Below are positions 42,236 to 48,206 of a stretch of DNA of 48,206 nt, in pieces; the stretch's first letter is position 1, and each line of letters opens with the position of its first letter. Source of the DNA: Evansella vedderi (GTDB lineage: Bacteria; Bacillota; Bacilli; Bacillales; Salisediminibacteriaceae); assembly GCF_030813435.1 (NCBI RefSeq), contig NZ_JAUSUG010000033.1, positions 1-48,206 on the forward strand, in the 5' to 3' direction. Position numbers and translations under genes: made by a program. The notes below the pieces were generated by a model, which did no database searches, was not told the origin of the DNA, and saw nothing but the letters and a program-made list of their open reading frames with translations.

Positions 42236-42262
42236 TTAGCACTCTTATTTGGTGAGTGCTAA
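42236..42262 (-). promoter_or_regulatory. CIRCE element (HrcA operator)
   Basis: TTAGCACTC-N9-GAGTGCTAA, an exact match to the CIRCE consensus, 39 bases upstream of the groES start. It implies repression by HrcA and heat-shock induction. HrcA is not encoded in this window. Confidence 0.97.
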
Positions 42263-42272
42263 TTTCGATAAT

Positions 42273-42301
42273 AATATAAAAAATTTTTTTTATAAATTCA
42301 A
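42273..42301 (-). promoter_or_regulatory. Sigma-A promoter of groES-groEL
   Basis: On the minus strand TTGAAT (42301-42296) and TATATT (42278-42273) are 17 bases apart, placing CIRCE at the transcription start. Beyond it, 42302-42641 is AT-rich and holds no gene I can support. Confidence 0.75.
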
Positions 42302-42641
42302 GGGGAAATAATCAAGAAAATAGACAGAATTAGGCGGAAAATAGTTAAATTTTCAAAATATATTTTAATTATTAAAATTTTCTTTGTTTTTCTTGTTTTT
42401 ACGAAGTGTTATGAAGTATTAAGAACCCTAACTTGGTCTACCAAAATATAATCAACTAAAAGGGGCAGTACTGACATCCCATTTTTCTGGGGAAGAATCC
42501 AAAATTATTTAAAATTAAATTTGAAGGATTTTCCAACGTTTTGGAGAATAGTACAATCATCGAATTCCAAATTTTGATAAATTACAACAATCTACACCGT
42601 GCAAATAGTAGGGTGTTTGTTGTGAAAAAGGAGTGGGCGAA

Positions 42642-43388
42642 GTGAGAAGGCTAGTGGTTGCATATGAGATTATCATGTTTTCACTAGCATTAATGTCGGT
42701 TTTATTCATCTGGTCCAATCATCAGACAGTGTTAATGCTAGATTGGGGAGTCTGGTTCATATTTGTGATTGACGTATCCGTAAGGTTTATCTTATCTAAA
42801 GACAAGAAACGATTCATTAAGGAAAACCCTTTTGACTTTATTGCTGTTATTCCATTGGATTCTATTTTTCGTTTGGCTAGAATCGTTCGTTTAATTAGGG
42901 TTATGAGAATGCTTTTAATAGGTGTTCATTTTATCAAACCAATCGTGGGTATTTTGAAAACGAACGGATTAAACAAGGTGATTGGCTTTACCACAGCATT
43001 AATTCTTTTCACAGCCATTCCTATTTACTACTTAGAACCTGCTATAGAAACTTATCAAGATGCATTATGGTGGTCGATGGTAACAGCGACTACTGTGGGA
43101 TATGGAGATATAGCACCAGTGACTGGTGCCGGGCGTATGATCGCCGTTGTCCTGATGGTTGTAGGTATCGGCTTAATCGGAATGGTTACCAGCTCCATCG
43201 CTACTTATTTTATAAAAGAAAAGCCTAACACAAGTGGTGATTCTACTATTGACTTCATCAAATCCGAAATGAACAGAATAAATGACTTCTCTACTAATGA
43301 AATAGATAACTTAATTTCATTACTTCAGAAGTACAAACAAGAAAAACAAAACATCCAGATACAAGAGAAAGGGAAGATAATTAAATGA
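42642..43388 (+). CDS. Potassium channel of the voltage-gated type
   Basis: About 248 residues; I take GTG 42642, eight bases after AAGGAG, over GTG 42633. It has segments S1-S4 (the S4-like LARIVRLIRVMRMLLIG with Arg every third residue), then two pore-lining helices around the selectivity filter TATTVGYGD (about residues 149-157), and a C-terminal cytoplasmic helical tail of about 50 residues. It resembles bacterial Kv-like channels such as KvAP. Likely a homotetramer in the membrane. It is monocistronic; no sensor domain (RCK) is attached. Confidence 0.9.
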   Translation: MRRLVVAYEIIMFSLALMSVLFIWSNHQTVLMLDWGVWFIFVIDVSVRFILSKDKKRFIKENPFDFIAVIPLDSIFRLARIVRLIRVMRMLLIGVHFIKPIVGILKTNGLNKVIGFTTALILFTAIPIYYLEPAIETYQDALWWSMVTATTVGYGDIAPVTGAGRMIAVVLMVVGIGLIGMVTSSIATYFIKEKPNTSGDSTIDFIKSEMNRINDFSTNEIDNLISLLQKYKQEKQNIQIQEKGKIIK

Positions 43389-43579
43389 GGGGCTAAATCA
43401 TTTTTCTATGTACTCATGAAGTGATGTAAATTGAAAATCACTATGATAAGTTTTATAGTTAAACGAGTAAGAATAAATTCAACCTATCTACTTTCAAAGA
43501 ACGATTTTGCTAAATAAGTACTAAGAAACAGTAAATCTATTTCCTTTATTTTTATTATTACTGGATTAGGAGGATGTAT

Positions 43580-43885
43580 ATGCAATACATAATCACAGCA
43601 TATGATGGAACAGATGAAAAAGCATTGGAGCGAAGATTAGGGCTTAGGGAGGAACATTTAAAACTAATAGAAAGTAGGTTCGAAAAAGGTGAGCATTTAT
43701 ACGGTGGAGCGCTACTTGATGAGGATGGAAAAATGATAGGTTCCATCATGGTAGTCGATTATCCTACACGAGAAGCACTTGATGAATGGCTGAAGGTTGA
43801 ACCATATGTTGTGGGAAATGTGTGGCAAAGAATAGATGTACAACCTTTTAAAGTCGCACCAATATTTATGAAGTTATATGATTAA
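43580..43885 (+). CDS. YciI-family protein
   Basis: 101 residues. ATG 43580 lies seven bases after TTAGGAGG; ATG 43574 two codons upstream is less likely. It has the YciI/DUF1428-like ferredoxin fold: MQYIITAYDGTDEKALERRL at the start, HLKLIESRFEKGEHLYGGAL, MVVDYPTREALDEWLKVEPY, VVGNVWQRIDVQPFKVAP. The conserved Asp and His of the family are present near G-A-L-L-D. The chemistry is unknown, although some relatives are dehydrochlorinases or muconolactone isomerase-like. Confidence 0.85.
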   Translation: MQYIITAYDGTDEKALERRLGLREEHLKLIESRFEKGEHLYGGALLDEDGKMIGSIMVVDYPTREALDEWLKVEPYVVGNVWQRIDVQPFKVAPIFMKLYD

Positions 43886-44013
43886 TTGAAATTGAAAATG
43901 AAGGTAAAAAAATTATAGGTAGGAAGAATGCATCCTATTATTGGTCCATCAAATGCTAACTAGAATGAAGAATGCACAGTGATAAAAGGGGAATGGTTGG
44001 ACCAGGGGTGGTC

Positions 44014-44039
44014 AAGGGGACAGGAGGAACTGTCCCCTT
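44014..44039. repeat. Palindromic repeat AAGGGGACAG type
   Basis: AAGGGGACAG and CTGTCCCCTT form a perfect 10-bp stem around GAGGAA, with TTG following. It ends the readable part of the SDR remnant on the minus strand. Confidence 0.7.
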
Positions 44040-44049
44040 GTTTGTATCT

Positions 44050-44212
44050 CACTATTTATCCTGTGACGACCTGTTTCGCCATTTCTCCCTTCGTCACATC
44101 TCTCACGGCCATGATGACCACGTTTCCAGTATTCTACGAAAGACTTGGCTGTTTCGAGCCCTAAGCCACTATTTACTCCGGTAATAACAACTACTTTATT
44201 AGCCATGCTCAT
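44050..44212 (-). pseudogene. N-terminal remnant of an SDR dehydrogenase
   Basis: MSMANKVVVITGVNSGLGLE, TAKSFVEY and then, after a one-base shift, GNVVIMAVRDVTKGEMAKQV: the nucleotide-binding TGxxxGxG and second strand of a short-chain dehydrogenase. The rest is missing, and the sequence runs into the palindrome at 44014. It is preceded upstream (minus strand) by MITE copy 3. Confidence 0.65.
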
Positions 44213-44238
44213 ACATCCCATCTTCCTTCATTCTAAAT

Positions 44239-44517
44239 GGCTCTTTTCGTAAACTTTGTTGCTTTTTAATGAAAAAGCTTGGAGTAGCGAAAGGTGGCGA
44301 CTCCAGCGGGAAAAGCAATCGACGAAGACCCCGCAGGGACGAGCGTTACTTCACGAGTAAGCTTCGAGTTGTCTCGACGGATGCAGCATCGGAGCGATAC
44401 TAGCAGAGGAAGAGACATGGCCCGAGGAGGCTGAGGCATTGCCCGCGGAAAGCGTCCGTCTGTAGCGTATCCAAGCGGTAAAAATGTTTATAAACAACAA
44501 TCTATGCGAAAAGAGCC
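44239..44517. mobile_element. MITE-like element, copy 3
   Basis: The best preserved copy, 279 bp: starts GGCTCTTTTCGTAAACTTTG and ends CAACAATCTATGCGAAAAGAGCC, a 23-bp imperfect inverted repeat. Flanks TTCTAAAT and TTGTAAAA match at six of eight positions, like a decayed target duplication. The interior shares AAGCTTGGAGTAGCGAAAGG and CGAGTTGTCTCGACGGATGC with copy 1, but lacks copy 1's insertions. It encodes no protein. Confidence 0.8.
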
Positions 44518-44636
44518 TTGTAAAAAAATAATAACTAATCTTCTATATCTTTAGGTGCTAAAGCAGGTACAGAGGTCAAATCCTTTTTCAATTATAAAGG
44601 AAGAATATGATTTCCACATGAACAAAGGAAGCTTAA

Positions 44637-44698
44637 GGGGGACAGGAACCGCGTGCCAGTAAAAATTTGTGAGTGACAGGGACAGTAAACCTGTCCCT
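44637..44698. repeat. Cluster of GGGACAG palindromes
   Basis: GGGGACAGGAACC and then AGGGACAG-TAAAC-CTGTCCCT (44678-44698, perfect 8-bp stem) lie between MITE copy 3 and the Tyr-rich gene. They belong to the same palindrome family as 44014-44039. Otherwise the 44518-44767 gap is empty. Confidence 0.55.
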
Positions 44699-44773
44699 CT
44701 GTCTCTCCTGCACTTCTCTTAGGTAATTGTCATAGGTTGTAGTAATAATTATCGTTGTGAAAGGAAGATGTAT

Positions 44774-45145
44774 GTGCACTATTACCCCAATTATTACCCG
44801 AACTACTATCAACCTTATTCGTATTATCGCCAAAATAACGATTACCCGTATCCACCAGTTAATATAGAACAATTCCAAAAATCTCTAGAAGCATATCAAC
44901 AATTAATTAAGGATGGCGAGGTCGTACTACACCAACTTCGTTCTTCTCCTGACCTTATGTATCGTCTTATGTACCACGCCCAAGCAGGAAATGATGCGGA
45001 AGTGGATAAAATAATAAAGGAAACAGGGGTAACAACGGTTGTAGAAACTTCCTACACCCCTACATCAGTGACCTTCACCCTCTACGCAGAAGCTCCAGTC
45101 CAATCGAGATGCTGTACATTATCAATGAATTTACGGTGGGGATAG
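44774..45145 (+). CDS. Tyr-rich small protein of unknown function
   Basis: 123-125 residues. GTG 44774 is six bases after AAGGAAG; ATG 44768 would abut it. The N-terminus is a low-complexity Tyr/Pro/Asn/Gln stretch (HYYPNYYPNYYQPYSYYRQN), followed by a helical FQKSLEAYQQLIKDGEVVLH, QLRSSPDLMYRLMYHAQAGN and a beta-rich end SVTFTLYAEAPVQSRCCTLS, MNLRWG. The N-terminus resembles that of spore-coat or exosporium proteins, and the C-terminus recurs in uncharacterised Bacillus proteins. The spore link is inference only. Confidence 0.6.
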   Translation: MHYYPNYYPNYYQPYSYYRQNNDYPYPPVNIEQFQKSLEAYQQLIKDGEVVLHQLRSSPDLMYRLMYHAQAGNDAEVDKIIKETGVTTVVETSYTPTSVTFTLYAEAPVQSRCCTLSMNLRWG

Positions 45146-45181
45146 AGTCGGGAAGATTATATAAAAAGCCTTTGAAATTGT

Positions 45182-45709
45182 TTAAAAACTTACAGCATTT
45201 CCAAAGGCTTTAATTTTCATTAGATAATCAATAAATTTTCTAAGACATATATTCCAGATGCTCGCATAAATAAGGGAAAAGGAGAAAAAGATGAAAAAAG
45301 TGAAAGGAATTGGTCCCGTACTAGTTAAGTTTCCGAACACTGCAATACCGACGAAATAAGTTAAAAAGACCATACCAAGGGATAATAGTAGGCTAGAAAA
45401 TAATATAGAAACGAATAATCCTTTCCTGTAAAGGAATGTTCCAATAGTGATCCCAAGTAGCCCGGTGGTAAAAATCAGAATAATTGCCTCTTGTATATAA
45501 ATGAAAGTCAGTATAAATGCGGTGGCTACATATACACTTATTCCAAGTGATCTATTCAAAAAAGCAGCCAATGCAATTGGCAATGTACTAAACGGACTGA
45601 AAGCCAACCCAATCACAGGTAAAAATACAGGTGCCGACTGAAATATGACAGCTATGGCTGTTAATATACTCCCGACACTGACAATCCTGGCTTTATTTAT
45701 CTTCTTCAA
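45182..45709 (-). CDS. Polytopic membrane protein
   Basis: 175 residues from TTG 45709, eight bases after AGAGG; a longer frame upstream lacks one. Five or so membrane segments (SVGSILTAIAVIFQSAPVFL, VIGLAFSPFSTLPIALAAFL, VYVATAFILTFIYIQEAIIL and two more) with a basic N-terminus. The small-residue-rich helices and absence of long loops give the general look of an ECF-transporter substrate component, but there are no ligand motifs to support it. It lies downstream of the propeller gene on the same strand. Confidence 0.6.
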   Translation of the reverse strand: MKKINKARIVSVGSILTAIAVIFQSAPVFLPVIGLAFSPFSTLPIALAAFLNRSLGISVYVATAFILTFIYIQEAIILIFTTGLLGITIGTFLYRKGLFVSILFSSLLLSLGMVFLTYFVGIAVFGNLTSTGPIPFTFFIFFSFSLIYASIWNICLRKFIDYLMKIKAFGNAVSF

Positions 45710-45828
45710 TTTAATACCTCTTTCCTTGTAATACCGCATGATATAAGAATTAGCATGAAACAAAACTAACACAAAGTTTCGAGTAATCCCCACTATCTAA
45801 TAGCATTTCGAATTTCTTCAGTCAGGAA

Positions 45829-47238
45829 TCATGGCACAATTTCAAATATGGTACCTTTGTTAAAATCAGTCACTCTCGGAGAGCCATAGGCCCCCAGAAA
45901 TAATCTCGTTTGATTTAGATCTGTCCCCAAACTAACATAATAAACGGCTTCAGAGCCAAATTCATAATCGATGTCAATCACTCGAAAATCATTCGGACGA
46001 CCGTCCATCCTTACCTTGGTATAAGCGAGAGCTCCTCTCGTTGGCGCATCAGATTCCTCCCTCCGGGCAAAGTCAGTAAACACAATACTTCCCGTTAGAT
46101 GGGAGATGCTATTCCCCCTATAGACCTGCACCCCTGTAAGTGCCGTTCCCGCAAACTTATCTGGGCGGGGATCTTCATGAAAATAATTTATGAGAGGCCG
46201 AATACGTTTTGTTGAAGTGATCACTGCCTCATTATAAAAGGCGATTGTATGCTCATCCAATTCGGAATTATCAGGGCACTCCCTTATAATCGGAGAAGGA
46301 AAATCCCCTTCCCAGCCTCGCCAACCTAAGTTGATGAATCCTTCTTGTTCAGGTTCCGCCTTCCTTAAATCGGCTTGCACAATTTGAGTAACGGGTATTG
46401 GCTTATATTTTACAAAAGAAAAGATCGACTCTACTAGCTTCTGGCCCACATTGCCTACGTATTTGATGTATTGATTGTTATATCTTTGATAGGAAATACC
46501 GGGAGCATTACGAACACCACTAACAATGACCGTTAGGGTTTCTTGAATAGACACGGGAAGTTCATCAAAACGTGTGACTGTTGGTGGATGCTCAATAAAT
46601 GTATCCTCATCTACATCCATTTCAATGATTTTACCGGCTATTTCCATGAGATCCTGGCTTAAATGGAATGGATCATAGCCAGATCCACCATCCCCGGTGG
46701 TTAAAACTAGTTTTCCTGTTTCCGGTGAAAAGTTTAAGCTATTGACACCATTATGATTGAAAAAGGGTCTTCTCAAGTTTAGTAATGTCCGCCGTTTTTG
46801 AGGCAGGCCATTCTGCAACATCCATTCTTCCACTGTATCAATATGGTCAAATTGGGTTTCCCTATTGTTCCACTTCAGGGTTAAGGTTTTTGGGTCACAA
46901 GGGTCAGGCTCAAAGGATTCAGAAAGAGCACCAGGACCTTGTGTACCAGCTACGGAATAATGAAGATAAAACAGACCGTTACAATAAAAATCAGGATGAA
47001 ACGCTAAGCCCACCAATCCCCGTTCATCATATCCACCATTGGAACCTAGTCTGATCACTCGCTCACGAATATCTAAAAAAGTCCTTATAATCCCGTTTCC
47101 AATAGATAAAACCTCACCTACCTGAGTTGCGACAAATAAACTTTCAAAGGAGTCTCCTGGAAGTATAGCTGTTTTCAAAACAGTGGGTAAATTTATATTA
47201 CTAACAATGGGGTGTAAATCTACTTTCACTTTCTTCAA
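45829..47238 (-). CDS. Glucose/sorbosone dehydrogenase-like beta-propeller protein
   Basis: 469 residues from TTG 47238 behind GGGGGGAG. No signal peptide. Features of the PQQ-dependent sugar dehydrogenase fold (GSDH/sGDH): SLFVATQVGEVLSIGNGIIR, YDERGLVGLAFHPDFYCNGL (GLLGLAFHPDF is the family hallmark), FFNHNGVNSLNFSPETGKLV, LTTGDGGSGYDPF and GFINLGWRGWEGDFPSPII (the NxGWP/E-type motif), ending in FNKGTIFEIVP. The H-N-G segment (residues about 185-188) could hold the catalytic His. A cytosolic location for a PQQ-type enzyme is odd, because these proteins usually need export; it may use another cofactor or be a binding protein. Confidence 0.8.
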   Translation of the reverse strand: MKKVKVDLHPIVSNINLPTVLKTAILPGDSFESLFVATQVGEVLSIGNGIIRTFLDIRERVIRLGSNGGYDERGLVGLAFHPDFYCNGLFYLHYSVAGTQGPGALSESFEPDPCDPKTLTLKWNNRETQFDHIDTVEEWMLQNGLPQKRRTLLNLRRPFFNHNGVNSLNFSPETGKLVLTTGDGGSGYDPFHLSQDLMEIAGKIIEMDVDEDTFIEHPPTVTRFDELPVSIQETLTVIVSGVRNAPGISYQRYNNQYIKYVGNVGQKLVESIFSFVKYKPIPVTQIVQADLRKAEPEQEGFINLGWRGWEGDFPSPIIRECPDNSELDEHTIAFYNEAVITSTKRIRPLINYFHEDPRPDKFAGTALTGVQVYRGNSISHLTGSIVFTDFARREESDAPTRGALAYTKVRMDGRPNDFRVIDIDYEFGSEAVYYVSLGTDLNQTRLFLGAYGSPRVTDFNKGTIFEIVP

Positions 47239-47498
47239 TTCATTTCTCCCCCCTTTGTTATTACTAATAGAATAATATGAATGGAACGTTACCAATAGCA
47301 CCAAATTGTAAACTGGGATCTGGTAAGCAACAGCACCTATCAGGGATCAATAGCATTTCGTTTTTAATCATGAAAAAAGGTGCAAAAGTGAAATGTAGGA
47401 ATTTAAAGAAAAAAGGCTTGTGAAGAATCCCATCGTTTGTGGAATGGTGAGTTAATAGAGGTGTCGTTGAATTTATTTAGTACAAAGCATTTAAACAA

Positions 47499-47528
47499 AA
47501 AGTTCCTTCCATGGAAGGGAACTTTTTT
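47499..47528. terminator. Bidirectional intrinsic terminator
   Basis: AAAGTTCCTTCC and GGAAGGGAACTTT pair around AT with one bulged G, with TTT on the plus side and T residues on the minus side. No obvious gene ends here on the plus strand, so it may mark a small unrecognised transcript. Confidence 0.65.
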
Positions 47529-47533
47529 GCTCC

Positions 47534-47689
47534 ATAAAACGTATTGATGTTGTAAAAAAACTTTACAGAAGTGCTGGGAGAAAGGCTGATTATGGTCATT
47601 TCATTGAAAGTTTTACTGGAGAATACCAAGAAAGAATTGTAAAAATGGAGGAGATAAATATAGGTTATAAGCACGTTCCGTTGTCCTAA
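47534..47689 (+). pseudogene. Open remnant without start codon
   Basis: A 52-codon open frame reads IKRIDVVKKLYRSAGRKADY, GHFIESFTGEYQERIVKMEE, INIGYKHVPLS. Amino-acid composition looks coding, but there is no usable start or ribosome binding site because it begins directly after the terminator at 47499. Function unknown; probably the end of a lost gene. Confidence 0.35.
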
Positions 47690-48206
47690 GCCTCTTAACA
47701 CTCATTGGAATCATCCTTTTACCATTTGATAATTCCAATTTAACCTATCAAATTCGCTCGAATTGGTGTCAAATTATTGAATAATTACTACGATCGTATG
47801 TTGTTAATTAAATAAAGAGAAAAGAAATTTTTTTCCTGATTACAGCAAAAACAATGTACCACCATTGACATAGTACTTACCACTGAATGACAAAGAATGC
47901 AGTGAATGACAAGCTGTTTACCAATTTGCCTTCTATCCAAAATAGTCAGTTTTTATAAAATTAATTAATGATGTTTAGGCAGTCAAATTGGTGTTATCTG
48001 TATATGTAGTTATAATTATACACTCACAGTGAGGGAATCATATGCACAAACGGGGAGTTTGCTTTAATTAAATTCGAAACTTTAAACAGAACTTAGTCGT
48101 ATAAAATAACACACTAGCGTTGCATAAAAGTCTAATAAAAAAGTCAATAACAAATATATGATATAACAGAATATTCCGATAATATTTTCTTGTAGAAAAA
48201 AGAAAA

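Larger units (their letters stand above)
47239..48206. other. ~970 bp with no convincing gene
   Basis: Sequence from the propeller start to the window end. It contains the bidirectional hairpin at 47499-47528 and an open remnant at 47534-47689. A further frame, VLSLLTLIGIILLPFDNSNL then TYQIRSNWCQIIE, at 47683-47784 lacks a start. From 47785 onward it is AT-rich with no ORF, repeat or RNA gene I can support. Confidence 0.5.

Overview
The window looks like chromosome of a low-GC, endospore-forming member of the Bacillaceae (Bacillus sensu lato or a close relative; the genus cannot be resolved here). The support is a CIRCE-controlled groES-groEL operon, a SqhC/sporulenol-type terpene cyclase, a YppC-type DUF2515 protein, a FrnE/SpxH-like DsbA protein, AGGAGG-type ribosome binding sites, many TTG and GTG starts, and T-rich intrinsic terminators. 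There is no rRNA, tRNA or CRISPR array. Most of it is an accessory region of small transcription units, with many decayed genes and several families of dispersed repeats.

Layout. 1-3500: the 3' end of a group II intron, then small membrane and exported proteins, two of them broken. 3640-6340: a phosphonate/phosphite-type ABC transporter (phnD-phnC-phnE) with its own sigma-A promoter and terminator. 6450-10470: a ScoC/Hpr-like MarR regulator, membrane proteins, a YwnB-like NAD(P)-binding protein, a PH-domain protein and a UPF0158 protein. 10470-15260: a gene graveyard with a second group II intron remnant, VOC and methyltransferase fragments, a frameshifted DUF899-VOC fusion and a DUF1648/LuxR-regulator chimera. 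15260-18560: a FrnE-like DsbA gene divergent from a TetR gene across a perfect 22-bp palindrome, then ThuA-like and SDR genes. 19263-19709: the first of three MITE-like elements. 20650-22010: an ECF sigma/anti-sigma pair behind an ECF-type promoter.

22250-25010 is the most interesting stretch. First comes a protein (22336-23385) that joins an N-terminal Cro/C1-type helix-turn-helix to a degenerate F1-ATPase beta subunit that has lost its P-loop Lys/Thr but kept the aromatic adenine-pocket residues. Next comes an MphK-like macrolide phosphotransferase whose roughly 500-nt leader carries a sigma-A promoter, a 13-codon leader peptide ending in an ErmDL-like R-x-R-F-x-T-L-N sequence, competing hairpins and two further terminators. 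This looks like a macrolide-responsive transcription attenuator.

25200-31340: two coiled-coil proteins built from heptads, a SatD/DUF3307 pair behind a perfect 10-11-10 inverted repeat, GNAT, HIT-like and Nudix enzymes, a second MITE copy, and an APH-type kinase. 31540-37350: a secreted SGNH hydrolase, CBO0543 and DUF2515 proteins, the SqhC-type cyclase and a CPBP protease. 37730-43390: a DUF4352 lipoprotein, a WYL regulator, an unknown CxxC protein just beyond the groEL terminator, groEL-groES, and a potassium channel. 43570-48206: a YciI-like protein, an SDR remnant, a third MITE copy, a Tyr-rich protein, a membrane protein and a sugar-dehydrogenase-like propeller, then about 900 bp without a convincing gene.

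All functional statements come from reading motifs and recalling families. No database search was run.
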